Of a DNA stretch of 53,234 nt, positions 16,820 to 25,303 are shown piece after piece. The translations under genes were made by a program, and so were the position numbers. The stretch's first letter is position 1. Each line of letters opens with the position of its first letter. The notes below the pieces were generated by a model. The model did no database searches. It was not told where the DNA came from and saw nothing but the letters and a program-made list of their open reading frames with translations. The DNA is from Akkermansia muciniphila (lineage in GTDB: Bacteria > Verrucomicrobiota > Verrucomicrobiia > Verrucomicrobiales > Verrucomicrobiaceae): the NCBI GenBank assembly GCA_945882215.1, contig CAMCWM010000013.1, positions 1 to 53,234 on the forward strand, written 5' to 3'.

Positions 16820-19027
16820 ATGAATGCCACGCGTTCCCTGCTGTTCGCGCTGTGCGGCCTCGCGTCCGCATCCGCGCAGGATTTTTTCTCAGAGCTGTTC
16901 AATCCGCTCGTGCCGTTCCCGCCGCTGAATCAGCCGCAGCCCGGCATGCAGTCGCAAAACGGCCCCTGGAACAACGATGTGATCGTGTATCACGCGAAAG
17001 CAGACGGCAGCATCGAACAACTGGCCAAATTTGAGCGTGCTGGCGTTCCCACGATCAACCGCATGCCGGATGGCCGCCTCATTGCCGCGCATCAGCACTT
17101 CCCGGAGAATGATCCTGCGTCCTTCGACAAGGTGGCGGTTCATTTCTCCTCCGATGAGGGCAAGACGTGGACGGATGCCGTTGTGATGAAATTGAACGGC
17201 CTGCCCGAAGGCATGCGCTTCCCGTTCGATCCCACGCTTGTAACATTGCCAGATGGTCGCGTGCGGATGTATTTCACATCGTTGCGCGGCCGCCAGTTCG
17301 ACGAAGACCTGCCGCGCATTCACTCAGCCATCTCGACTGATGGCATCGAGTACACCTACGAGCCAGGTGTGCGCTTCACCATCGAAGGCCGCTCGGTGAT
17401 CGACTGCGCTGTCGCGTTGCATCAGGGTGTATTTCATCTCTACTCGCCTGACAACGGCAAACAGCCCGAGCCCGGCCAGCGCCCTAACAACGGCCCGCAG
17501 ATGCAGCCGACCGACGGCATCGGCTACCACGCCACGAGCACGGACGGTCTCAACTTCACTCGCGCAGACGATGTGAAGGTCGAAGGCCGCCGCCGCTGGC
17601 TCGGCAATGCGCAGTCGGATGGCAAAAAGATCACGTTCTTCGGCACGGGCGAAGGCGTTTTCACCGTCACGAGCAGCGATGGCGCGAACTGGCAGCTCGG
17701 CGACACCTTCCGCATCATGGGGGCCGATCCAGGTGCAGTGGCGGCCAAAGATGGTGGCTGGATCGTCGCTGTCACCGGTCCGCCACGAAATCAGCAGCCG
17801 TCATTTGCCCCCGAAGACCGCTGGCTGTTCGATTGGGCCGAGGAGGTACGATTTTTCGAGCGACCAAGCCCGGACGAGGCAGCTAGCACCACCGCAGAGA
17901 AGATCAATCAGATGTGGAGCCGGGTTCAGGCCAAAGGTGAGGGACCGGTGAGGCTGACAAGCTTCCCGCTGCGGCTCGATGACATTGGTTACATCATCCC
18001 GCTGGGCAACATGCAGAGCGGGCACACCACGCCGAGCGATCATCTGTATCTCGTGCCAAAGGGAGCCGCCAATCGCCCCAACAACCAGCGAAACGGCCCG
18101 CGCATGGACGATCGCGACTTCAGCCAGCTCTATGATGTGGTCGCTGTCGCCGATGGGTTTGTGGTCATGCTGCAATGGCGGCCGAATCCGCAAGGTGGTC
18201 AGGCGAAGTATGATCCCAGTGTGTTTGATCGTGAAGTCGATCTGAAAGTGTTCATCGAGCACTCCGCGCATGTGCGGAGCTACGTCGATCATCTCATCGA
18301 GGTCGATCCCGCCATCATGAAGGACGTCCCTGGTGGTGTGCAACCAGGACGGCCCGTGAACGTGCGCATTCCGGTCAAAGCGGGCCAGGTCATCGGTAAA
18401 ATAGGCAACCAGACGTTCGACTTCGCGCTGATCGACACCAGCACCACGCGCAAAGGCTTTGTGAAGCCCGAGCGGTTCCTGTTGCGTGATCCGCAGAAGC
18501 CCCACGTCGTGGATCCCTTCGATTATCTCGACGAATCGGTGCGCGCTCCATTGATTGCCAAATGCGCCCGCAAAGTGCCGCCGTTCGGTGGCCGCATCGA
18601 CTATGACATCGATGGCAAACTCATCGGCAACTGGTATGAGCAAGGCACCGGCGGCTACGCCGGCCTCAACCGCCGCATCGACTACTGGGTCGGCCATCTC
18701 TCCCTCGTCTATCATCATCTCGATCCGAAGATCGTGGTTGTCTCCATCGGCAGCTATGATGGACGCGCTCAGCAATTCTGGGTCAAAGGCAACCAGCCCG
18801 ACCCCGCGACCATCGGTGAGAAGGACGGCATCGTGAAATACGAGCTCATCCACGGCCAGCTCGGCAGCTCAGGTCAGGTTCAAATGCGGCAGGACGGCGA
18901 CCAAGTGCAGGGCACCGTGCTCTGTCAGGTGCTGCCGGATCGAAAACTGAAGTTCGAGGCATTCCCCGGCAAACGTGGCGATGAGGTGGCAGGTTTCACC
19001 ACGGCCGCACGCCTCTACGAGCGTTGA
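16820..19027 (+). CDS. Secreted sialidase/BNR-like beta-propeller protein
   Basis: ATG 16820 starts a signal peptide (MNATRSLLFALCGLASASA), giving 735 aa. Residues about 50-370 have features of a sialidase-type propeller. 'VHFSSDEGKTWTDAV' is an Asp-box (SxDxGxTW), and 'FPFDPTLVTLPDGRVRMYFTSL', 'SAISTDGIEYTYEP' and 'GYHATSTDGLNFTRADDV' are the related blade pattern. The C-terminal half has no domain I recognise ('FGGRIDYDIDGKLIGNWY' occurs there). The protein is probably periplasmic or secreted. I cannot see the arginine triad, so it should not be called a sialidase. It converges on the response-regulator gene with a 7-nt gap. Confidence 0.7.
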   Translation: MNATRSLLFALCGLASASAQDFFSELFNPLVPFPPLNQPQPGMQSQNGPWNNDVIVYHAKADGSIEQLAKFERAGVPTINRMPDGRLIAAHQHFPENDPASFDKVAVHFSSDEGKTWTDAVVMKLNGLPEGMRFPFDPTLVTLPDGRVRMYFTSLRGRQFDEDLPRIHSAISTDGIEYTYEPGVRFTIEGRSVIDCAVALHQGVFHLYSPDNGKQPEPGQRPNNGPQMQPTDGIGYHATSTDGLNFTRADDVKVEGRRRWLGNAQSDGKKITFFGTGEGVFTVTSSDGANWQLGDTFRIMGADPGAVAAKDGGWIVAVTGPPRNQQPSFAPEDRWLFDWAEEVRFFERPSPDEAASTTAEKINQMWSRVQAKGEGPVRLTSFPLRLDDIGYIIPLGNMQSGHTTPSDHLYLVPKGAANRPNNQRNGPRMDDRDFSQLYDVVAVADGFVVMLQWRPNPQGGQAKYDPSVFDREVDLKVFIEHSAHVRSYVDHLIEVDPAIMKDVPGGVQPGRPVNVRIPVKAGQVIGKIGNQTFDFALIDTSTTRKGFVKPERFLLRDPQKPHVVDPFDYLDESVRAPLIAKCARKVPPFGGRIDYDIDGKLIGNWYEQGTGGYAGLNRRIDYWVGHLSLVYHHLDPKIVVVSIGSYDGRAQQFWVKGNQPDPATIGEKDGIVKYELIHGQLGSSGQVQMRQDGDQVQGTVLCQVLPDRKLKFEAFPGKRGDEVAGFTTAARLYER

Positions 19028-19034
19028 AGAACTC

Positions 19035-19706
19035 TCACGCTCCGCCCAGCGCATAACCCACGCCGCGCACGGTGCGGATGAGCTTCTTGTCGTGGTCCTT
19101 GTCGATTTTTGAGCGCAGGCGCTGGATGTACACCTCCACGAGGTTCGTTTCAGGGTCCATGTTGTAGCCCCAGACGTGCTCATAGATCTGCATGCGGCCA
19201 AACACGCGGCCAGGGCTGCGCATCAGGTGCTCCAGCAGCTCAAACTCGCGCGTGCTCAGCTCGACGTCCGAGCCATTGCGGCTGACTTTGCGCTCCAGCA
19301 GGTTCATGCAGAGATCCTCCACGCGCAGCAGGTGGCTCGCATCGCCCGCCTGGCGGCGCACGACGGTGCGCAGGCGCGCGGCCAGTTCCTCCACGAAGAA
19401 AGGCTTCGTCATGTAATCATCCGCGCCGAGGTTCAGGCCCTCGATTTTTTCCGGCAGCGTCGTGCGTGCGGTCAGCAGGATCACCGGCACCGTGTTGCGC
19501 TTTTCACGCAGGCCGCGCAGGATGCTCAGGCCGTCGCGGCCCGGCACCATGATGTCCAGCACCAGCGCGTCATACGGCACCGTGGTGGCCATTTCCCAGG
19601 CCTCATCGCCGTCGCTCACCGCGTCCACCTGGATGCCCTGCTCCTCCAGTCCTTTTTTGGCAAAGGACAGCAGTTTGGCCTGGTCTTCGACGAGAAGGAT
19701 GCGCAT
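19035..19706 (-). CDS. OmpR/PhoB-family response regulator (orphan)
   Basis: ATG 19706 starts MRILLVEDQAKLL, the normal receiver N-terminus; the frame is open upstream. The 223-aa protein has acidic D8, phospho-acceptor D51 ('ALVLDIMVPGRDG'), the conserved Thr ('VILLTART') and Lys ('DDYMTKPF'). A winged-helix DNA-binding domain follows ('LSTREFELLEHLMRSPGRV', 'TLVEVYIQRLRSKI'-type end). The nearest relatives by pattern are CusR/CopR-like regulators. No histidine kinase gene is adjacent, which is unusual because such pairs are normally co-transcribed. The 131-bp gap upstream is shared with the diverging serine hydrolase gene. Confidence 0.94.
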   Translation of the reverse strand: MRILLVEDQAKLLSFAKKGLEEQGIQVDAVSDGDEAWEMATTVPYDALVLDIMVPGRDGLSILRGLREKRNTVPVILLTARTTLPEKIEGLNLGADDYMTKPFFVEELAARLRTVVRRQAGDASHLLRVEDLCMNLLERKVSRNGSDVELSTREFELLEHLMRSPGRVFGRMQIYEHVWGYNMDPETNLVEVYIQRLRSKIDKDHDKKLIRTVRGVGYALGGA

Positions 19707-19837
19707 GCGGCGGATGATGGGGATGCAAAGGGGGATTGTCCACTGCCACATGTCAGCCAGTACGTCAGGTGAGGGACTGGCCTCAAGATAACAAGGCCGG
19801 AGATGCCAAGACGTGCGTACTGGTCTATGTTTTCCAA

Positions 19838-20839
19838 ATGACGCCTCTGCTGGCAGTTTTGTTTTTCTTCAAGGCCTCTCCCTCGGCAGCAACGCTGCCT
19901 GCGGAGCGCATCCAGGCTGCCGCTGCCTATTCGGCGGCGCATGGCGGCCATGCGCTGCTGATCAAACAGAATGGCAAAATCCTGCACGAGTCCTACACCA
20001 ATGGTCACACCAGGAGTGAGACCCATCGCATCTACAGCGGCACGAAGGCCTTCTGGTGCCTCACGGCCTTCGCGGCGGAGAAAGACGAGATGTTGAAGCT
20101 CGATGAACGCGTGGCCGACACGATCACCGAGTGGCAGGGCGACAAGCGCCGCAGCAAGATCACCGTGCGGCAGCTTCTCGACTTCAGCAGCGGCATGGAG
20201 CCGTTGTTCGGCTTGCATGAGAACGACTACAAGGACCGCACCGCCTCGGCGCTGAAAGCTTCGCTCGTCGGCACGAACGGCAAGTCCTTCATCTACGGCC
20301 CGGCGGCCTTGCAGGTGTATCACGAGCTGCTCTCCCGGAAGCTGAAGGATAAAAAGCAGACACCCACCCGCTATCTGGAGCGCAAGGTGCTCGGTCCGCT
20401 CGATCTCGGCGCGCAGCGCTGCCTGCCGGATCAGCACGGCGCACCCCTGCTCGCTTCCGGCTTCATGCAGACCGCCCGCCAGTGGTCCGAGCTCGGCACC
20501 TGGCTGCTCAAGCACCAGGAGATCCAACGCGCTCTCCAAGGCAGCGGTACCAACGCCGCCTTCGCCTTCGGCTTCTGGAACAACCACGCCGCCGAAAGAA
20601 AATCCGCCCGCGAAGTCGATGTGGAGTCGATGCTCGACAAGAAATGGTCCGCCCAATCCTGGCGCAACGCCTGCCTCTGCCGTGCCGCTCCCGCTGATTT
20701 GATCGCCTGCATCGGCTCCTACGGCCAGCGCCTCTACCTCGTGCCGTCGCAGAAACTCGTCATCGTGCGCTTAGCGAAGGACTCAAAGCCGAATGACGCG
20801 CAAATGCTGAGATTGTTGTTTGCAAACGCACCAAACTGA
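19838..20839 (+). CDS. Serine hydrolase, beta-lactamase fold
   Basis: ATG 19838 (MTPLLAVLFFFKASPSAATL) starts a signal peptide; the in-frame upstream sequence has none. The 333-aa protein has an SxxK motif S67-G-T-K70 ('RIYSGTKAF') and the 'ITVRQLLDFSSGMEP' stretch typical of class C-like hydrolases. 'YGPAALQVYHELLS' near residue 160 holds the place of the YxN motif but lacks the Asn. It is unrelated in detail to the 6551-8146 enzyme, so this is a separate paralogue. It diverges from the regulator gene, which may control it, though nothing in the sequence proves this. Confidence 0.85.
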   Translation: MTPLLAVLFFFKASPSAATLPAERIQAAAAYSAAHGGHALLIKQNGKILHESYTNGHTRSETHRIYSGTKAFWCLTAFAAEKDEMLKLDERVADTITEWQGDKRRSKITVRQLLDFSSGMEPLFGLHENDYKDRTASALKASLVGTNGKSFIYGPAALQVYHELLSRKLKDKKQTPTRYLERKVLGPLDLGAQRCLPDQHGAPLLASGFMQTARQWSELGTWLLKHQEIQRALQGSGTNAAFAFGFWNNHAAERKSAREVDVESMLDKKWSAQSWRNACLCRAAPADLIACIGSYGQRLYLVPSQKLVIVRLAKDSKPNDAQMLRLLFANAPN

Positions 20840-20847
20840 TTCCGTAA

Positions 20848-21183
20848 ATGACTTCGATTTACCCAAGGAAATTACACGTCATTTTTTCGGACAATGATCA
20901 CGCTGATATTGTGCAACTTGATGAGAATACATGGGCGTGTCCAATTTGCGGATTTTCGCTCTGTGGACAGCCTTACGACGAAACCGGGTCTGAATCGAGA
21001 GATGTGTGTTCATCCTGTCTGGTTGAATTTGGGTATGAGGATTACATCCCACAAAGAGGCTGTTCTAAAATCATAGGTGGGCATCAGGAGGCGTGGGAAC
21101 AACTGCGATCAAAGTGGCTCGCCCGAATAAAAATAACTGATGAAGTACGTGCTCAATTGGCAAAAATCGGGGTCTCAGTTTGA
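20848..21183 (+). CDS. Two-CxxC small protein, AT-richer than neighbours
   Basis: The 111-aa protein has two CxxC pairs, CPIC ('WACPICGFSLC') and CSSC ('SRDVCSSCLVEFGYEDY'). This resembles the short cysteine-rich 'CPCC' type of proteins that contain 'C..CG.EFGYED'. The likely role is zinc binding, and some relatives occur near toxin or immunity genes. Its coding sequence is visibly AT-richer than the flanking genes, which hints at recent acquisition. It begins 8 nt after the serine hydrolase stop. I cannot give it a function. Confidence 0.65.
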   Translation: MTSIYPRKLHVIFSDNDHADIVQLDENTWACPICGFSLCGQPYDETGSESRDVCSSCLVEFGYEDYIPQRGCSKIIGGHQEAWEQLRSKWLARIKITDEVRAQLAKIGVSV

Positions 21184-21242
21184 GGTAAAAGGGTCGCTGA
21201 ACTAGAAGAAAGAACCAAGCGAGATGGTTAAATCGAAGAAGT

Positions 21243-22358
21243 TTAGCGCTGAGCTGGCGCTTCCTCCACCACTGGAATCGCCTTTCTCACGATCATCTTT
21301 GAGACGCCGTAGATCAGCGTGCTTTGCTTCGGCCGCCATTGGTAGCCGATGCCGAAGGGGATCATGGGTACTTCGTTGTGGCGATAGTACTCGGCGAGGT
21401 CGGGCTGGTAGTGCTGCTTGAAGAGCGAGATCGGCCCCGGATACCAGCCGAAGGCGCGCACGTCCCAGGTGTCGCGCGGGAAATCGCGCCAGGGGATGCC
21501 GGAATCGTCCTGCGTCATCGTGTGGCAGTGCGTGAGGAGGTAATCGCGAATCGTGGTGAACTCGCTAAGATGCATGAGATACGAGGCGGACTTGGTGAAG
21601 CCGTTCATCATGCCGAGCGAGTCGCAAAAGCGCAGGAAGGAGGCGTCCTGCTTGAGCGCCCAGCTCGCGATGTTGGCGGCGAAGTAGTAGAGCGTCTGCG
21701 GCTGGCCCTTGGTGCCAAGGAAGGTGATGCGCGCGCCGGGTGTTTTGGTTTCCTTGTCGGTCAGCACCTTGCCCTCGGCATCGAGCCACACGTTTTCGAC
21801 GCTCTGAATGTGGCAGCCGCAGCGGGCGAGGAAGACGTAGAGCACCGGCAGCGTGCCGGTGAGTTTAGTGGCCTGCAGATCTCTCTTCATGTCGGCAGTG
21901 ATGAAGAAGCTGAAGCTGAGCGAGGCGTTGAGCGTGTTGCGCAGATTGCGCAGCGATGCACCGAGTTCGCCCTCGCTGAGCTTCGTCACGTCAGGCGGTA
22001 GCCCCACGGGTTCCACCGCAGCCAGCACGTAGGTGGAGGCATTCGGGAAGAACGTGTGCGCGTGTAGGAAGTCCGGCCCGCTGAAGACATAGAGCAGCGG
22101 TGCGGTGTCGCTAGCGGCTTCCGGGAGGCCTAGTGACGCCCACTCGCGAATCGGCCGGAGCTGGCGCTCTTCCGCATCGGCCCAGGCGGCGTCGAGTTCT
22201 TTCGCGTGTGAGTTGAACTCGCCCCGTATGGCCAGTTTTGCGAGCGGCGAGCCTTCCTGCGGCAGTCCGGCGAGGAAGCGTGCCTGATCATTCGGCGTGG
22301 GCGGCTCCGCGAAGGCGGTTTGAACGAGAACGAGCAGTGCAACGAGGGATTTTTTCAT
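21243..22358 (-). CDS. Secreted protein of unknown function
   Basis: ATG 22358 starts MKKSLVALLVLVQTAFA, a signal peptide, giving 370 aa. The start overlaps the stop of the permease gene by four bases (22355-22358), so the two are translated together. Phrases include 'LLYVFSGPDFLHAHTFFPNASTYVLAAVEP', 'LYVFLARCGCHI' and 'MMNGFTKSASYLMHLSEF'. I do not recognise a domain. The permease upstream suggests a role linked to transport or amino-acid handling, which is an inference from position only. Confidence 0.8.
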   Translation of the reverse strand: MKKSLVALLVLVQTAFAEPPTPNDQARFLAGLPQEGSPLAKLAIRGEFNSHAKELDAAWADAEERQLRPIREWASLGLPEAASDTAPLLYVFSGPDFLHAHTFFPNASTYVLAAVEPVGLPPDVTKLSEGELGASLRNLRNTLNASLSFSFFITADMKRDLQATKLTGTLPVLYVFLARCGCHIQSVENVWLDAEGKVLTDKETKTPGARITFLGTKGQPQTLYYFAANIASWALKQDASFLRFCDSLGMMNGFTKSASYLMHLSEFTTIRDYLLTHCHTMTQDDSGIPWRDFPRDTWDVRAFGWYPGPISLFKQHYQPDLAEYYRHNEVPMIPFGIGYQWRPKQSTLIYGVSKMIVRKAIPVVEEAPAQR

Positions 22359-23668
22359 GCGGCACGTGGAGTACGCGGTGAGACGAGGTAAATGATCCAG
22401 CCGAGCAAAATCAATGCCAGACCGTAGAGCGAGGCCTCGCGCGTCACGGTGTCGAGCATGAGGAACACCATCATCCACAGGCTGATCGCCAGGAACAGCA
22501 GCGGCGTGAACGGATAGCCCCAGCAGCGATACGGGCGCGGCAGATCGGGCTGCTTGATGCGCAGCACGATGAGGCCGACCACGGTGGCAAACGAACCGAG
22601 CTGAATGCTGAACTGCACCGCCGTGAGCACCGTGTTGAAGCTGGCGGTGAGCAGCAGCGTGATGACGATGGCAAGCTGCACAAACAAGCCGGTGACAGGC
22701 ACGCCGCGCTCATCGCATGCCGCCAAGGGCGCGAGAATTTTCATGTCCTCACCCATCGTGTGCAGCACGCGCGGTCCCAGCCACGTCATCGCGCTGATGC
22801 TGGAGGCGAGGCCCAGACAGATGAGACCGGACATGATCTTGCCGCCGGTGATGCCAAAGATGTGCTCGGCGGCGACATGGCCCACATCCAGCTTGCCGGC
22901 CAGTTCGCTCATCGGCGCGGCATTCAGGAACGTCGCATTCAGCGCGAGGTAAAGCACGGTGACGAGCAGCGTGCCCAGCGCGATGGCCTTCGGCACGTTG
23001 CGCTGCGGATTGCGGATCTCGCCGACGATGTAGGTGGCCGCGTTCCAGCCGGCATACGAGTACATGACATAGACCAGACTTACCGCGAAGGGCCTGCTGG
23101 AGATGAGCTTCACATCCTCCTCCGCAGGCGTGAATCGCACCGGCTGCCCCGTCGCCAGCCAGTATCCCGCGCCGATGAACACGCAGATGAGCGTCACCTT
23201 GAGCCAGGTGGCCAAATTTTGAAAGCGGGCGGCCACATGCACGCCTCCCACATGCACCAGCGTGATGATCCACACCATGACGAGCGACCACGTCGTCGCC
23301 GGCGCGTGGGGAAAGATGGTGGAGAAGTATTTGCCGAAGGCCATCGCCGCCAGCGCGATGGGCGCGGCAAAACCCACCGTGATCGACAGCCACCCGGAGA
23401 GAAACCCGACCGCCGGATGAAAAATGCGCGAGAGGAAATGATACTCGCCACCGGAGCGCGGCAGCGCCGCCGCCAGCTCCCCATAGCACACCGCGCCGCA
23501 GAATGCGCACACGCCGCCGACCAGCCACAGCATCATGATCGTGAAGCCGGAGGGCAGATCGCCGACCTGAAATCCCAGCGAGGTGAACACCCCGGTGCCG
23601 ATCATGTTTGCCACCACCACCGCCGTGGCCGTGATCAGCGAGATGCCCTGCGCGCGTGTGGTGCTCAT
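22355..23668 (-). CDS. APC-family amino-acid permease
   Basis: This 437-aa protein has about twelve hydrophobic segments. The N-terminal 'VVVANMIGTGVFTSLGF' is the signature of APC transporters (glycine-rich first helix, 'IGTGVF'), and 'CYGELAAALPRSGGEYHFL' is the second signature. Length fits the family (430-480). Likely substrate is an amino acid or polyamine, imported across the inner membrane. The gene is preceded by a 458-bp gap. It is the first gene of a two-gene unit with the secreted protein at 21243-22358. Confidence 0.94.
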   Translation of the reverse strand: MSTTRAQGISLITATAVVVANMIGTGVFTSLGFQVGDLPSGFTIMMLWLVGGVCAFCGAVCYGELAAALPRSGGEYHFLSRIFHPAVGFLSGWLSITVGFAAPIALAAMAFGKYFSTIFPHAPATTWSLVMVWIITLVHVGGVHVAARFQNLATWLKVTLICVFIGAGYWLATGQPVRFTPAEEDVKLISSRPFAVSLVYVMYSYAGWNAATYIVGEIRNPQRNVPKAIALGTLLVTVLYLALNATFLNAAPMSELAGKLDVGHVAAEHIFGITGGKIMSGLICLGLASSISAMTWLGPRVLHTMGEDMKILAPLAACDERGVPVTGLFVQLAIVITLLLTASFNTVLTAVQFSIQLGSFATVVGLIVLRIKQPDLPRPYRCWGYPFTPLLFLAISLWMMVFLMLDTVTREASLYGLALILLGWIIYLVSPRTPRAA

Positions 23669-23819
23669 GGGGGCGATGGCTACGCCTCGTGTGCGATGCC
23701 GTCAACATTCGCGATCTCAAATGGAGCCTTCTTTGCCCACACAAGGCTTGCCATTTCTCACGGGAGAGCTACTCTGCGCATGTGAAGCCTAAGTCGCGCC
23801 ATCCAAAAACTTTCGCCGT

Positions 23820-23953
23820 CCTGGTTGAAAGCTGTGTGACCAAGCCGGTGTGCCACCGACTGGCCGCCAGCCGAGCTTAAGCGGACAGCCCTGTTGATTG
23901 GGGACTGTCCGCCTACCCAAGCAGGAAACCAGAGCCCCTGCTTTCAACCCAGG
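23820..23953. other. Candidate multi-hairpin RNA or miniature element
   Basis: CCTGGTTGAAA (23820-23830) pairs with TTTCAACCCAGG (23942-23953, one bulged C) to close a stem around four hairpins: CGGTG/CACCG (23846-23858), CTGG/CCAG (23860-23870), GCGGACAG/CTGTCCGC (23881-23912) and GCAGG/CCTGC (23921-23941). It fills the centre of the 23669-24126 gap, which has no other convincing gene. The strand is not known. It could be a structured RNA or a small palindromic mobile element. Confidence 0.5.
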
Positions 23954-24126
23954 CCAACGCCATGATGCGTGAGGCTTTGCTCTGGCTTCAACACCACCCC
24001 GGTGCCTCTACATCCTCGTCCTCATGGGCTGACGTGTCGAGGCGCTGTGTGCCCGCATGTGCAAACGCGCGGGACGGACCTGTTTTGCTTACAACCCAGA
24101 CACTGAACACCCACTTATTGATAGTT

Positions 24127-24390
24127 ATGAAAATGTTAGACCAACTTTTGCATCGTGAAGACCGCCCCGTCCATGTGGGCAGCGCCCTGCGTTTCGAACG
24201 GCCCTCGTGGCTTGTCACCTGCGTGATCAGGCGGCGGGAGCCCTTCGGCGTTGTTTCAACCGAGGCCGGCTATGAAGTGGCCGCGCACAGCGAGGATGAG
24301 GCACGGGACGCCGTGCGCTCCTACGTGCTGCAGTCCCGGCCACGTGACGTCATCGAGTCCATCCAGTCCACGCGCCAATCACGGCGCTAA
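24127..24390 (+). CDS. Hypothetical 87-aa protein
   Basis: The frame is open from 23962, but ATG 24127 (MKMLDQLLHREDRP) gives a sensible N-terminus. The 87-residue product is charged, with 'VGSALRFERPSWLVTCVIRRREPFGVV' (beta-strand-rich) and 'HSEDEARDAVRSYVLQSRPRD' (helical). No domain is recognised and there is no signal peptide. A perfect 10-bp hairpin follows 36 nt after its stop. Confidence 0.55.
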   Translation: MKMLDQLLHREDRPVHVGSALRFERPSWLVTCVIRRREPFGVVSTEAGYEVAAHSEDEARDAVRSYVLQSRPRDVIESIQSTRQSRR

Positions 24391-24426
24391 GGCTCCCTGA
24401 GTCCGCAGAGGTGTCCACTTGGATGA

Positions 24427-24452
24427 GGCTCCTGCCACCCACGGCAGGAGCC
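24427..24452 (+). terminator. Perfect 10-bp hairpin, possible terminator
   Basis: GGCTCCTGCC (24427-24436), loop ACCCAC, GGCAGGAGCC (24443-24452). It lies between the 87-aa gene and the Rnk-like gene. No U-run follows, so this may be a processing or Rho-independent-like signal without the usual tail. Confidence 0.45.
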
Positions 24453-24506
24453 GCTTCCGCATGCCTGCGCGGCAGCACTTTAATCCCAATTCACACATCG
24501 ATTTTT

Positions 24507-24782
24507 ATGAACTCTTTTTCCATCACACATTATGATCGCGTCACCTTGCGTCCTTTGAACGAGCTGGGCGCGTTGCATGAGCCCGACATGACCCTTCAGG
24601 TCGTGCCTGCCTATGAGGCCGATGCCGACAACGGTTTCATTTCCGAAGAAGCGCCGCTGGGGCGTGCCCTTCTGCGCCACCGCCATGGCCAGACGCTCAG
24701 CCTTCAGGTTCAGGGCCGCACACTTTCCATGCGCATTTTATCCGTGGAAAAGCTGCCGAGACCGCAGCTCGTCGTGACTTGA
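24507..24782 (+). CDS. Stand-alone Rnk/GreA-C-terminal-like protein
   Basis: This 91-aa protein (ATG 24507, after ATTTTT) resembles the C-terminal FKBP-like domain of GreA/GreB and Rnk. 'ISEEAPLGRALLRHRHGQTLSLQVQGR' matches the family's 'iS..sPLGrALlG...Gd...v..p.g' pattern, and 'YDRVTLRPLNELGALHEP' fits the 'd.V.l' N-terminal strand of that domain. There is no coiled-coil finger, so it cannot reach the RNA polymerase channel as GreA does. It may modulate RNA polymerase or nucleoside diphosphate kinase as Rnk is thought to. The assignment is by pattern. Confidence 0.7.
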   Translation: MNSFSITHYDRVTLRPLNELGALHEPDMTLQVVPAYEADADNGFISEEAPLGRALLRHRHGQTLSLQVQGRTLSMRILSVEKLPRPQLVVT

Positions 24783-24857
24783 TGAGCAGCATAAAAGGTG
24801 CCGTTTCATCGCCAAACGCAGGCTTGCCACCCTCGGAAATACAGATTCATTTTCCCC

Positions 24858-25187
24858 ATGAAAACGACATCCTCACATTTGACCAGGGGGGTGATCATCG
24901 CGGTCAGCCTGCTGGTTCTCTCGCAAGCATGGCGGGCAAGCAAGCGGCCGGAGACCGATCCGGTATCTGATAAAGTCATCGCAGAGCTGAAGAGAGAACT
25001 CTACAGGCCGGAAACACCCTTAAAGCCGCTGGTTCCCTCCGAAAGTTCCATCGAGTTCGTTCGCAAACTACAGCGGCCGCACGACCCGTGGAAAGATCCC
25101 ACCGATCCCGACCACGTCTGGCATCAGCAGCGGCAGCGCGCGAGCGAACTGCTGCTCCGCCACGACCTCCCTGCGCTCGACAAATAA
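24858..25187 (+). CDS. Membrane-anchored protein with DPDxxWH tail (copy 1)
   Basis: ATG 24858 (MKTTSSHLTRGVIIAVSLLVL) gives 109 aa with one N-terminal hydrophobic helix and a charged remainder. The end, residues 83-108, has DPDHVWHQQRQRASELL and HDLPALD. The next gene ends in the same way (DPDSLWHDQRRQANQIL and HGLPTLD), and both begin MKT-SS-RG, so they are paralogues. Nothing outside this pair was recognised. It is on the same strand as the cassette that follows. Confidence 0.75.
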   Translation: MKTTSSHLTRGVIIAVSLLVLSQAWRASKRPETDPVSDKVIAELKRELYRPETPLKPLVPSESSIEFVRKLQRPHDPWKDPTDPDHVWHQQRQRASELLLRHDLPALDK

Positions 25188-25217
25188 ACACACATCTCTG
25201 GGAGAAGGCGGCTCGTT

Positions 25218-25240
25218 CCTCCCCGTCGAAGGTGGGGAGG
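25218..25240 (+). repeat. 7-bp hairpin between the two paralogous genes
   Basis: CCTCCCC (25218-25224) and GGGGAGG (25234-25240) with a 9-nt loop lie in the 116-bp gap between copies 1 and 2. No T-run follows. Confidence 0.35.
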
Positions 25241-25303
25241 GCTGAGTGTATGCATGGCAAAACGGGCTTGCCGGATTCTGGCAAAGTGGCTTCAATTCCC
25301 GCC

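Noticed and set aside
23761..23800. GGGAGAGC stretch suggesting a glycine riboswitch
   Set aside because: The conserved core (CCGAAGGGG-type) is missing and no glycine gene follows.
23820..23953. Integron attC site
   Set aside because: The arms do not fit the RYYYAAC/GTTRRRY consensus and no integron integrase is near.
23962..24126. Upstream in-frame extension of the 87-aa gene
   Set aside because: It reads through the gap after the hairpin element, is Ser-rich and lacks any start-like context; ATG 24127 is simpler.
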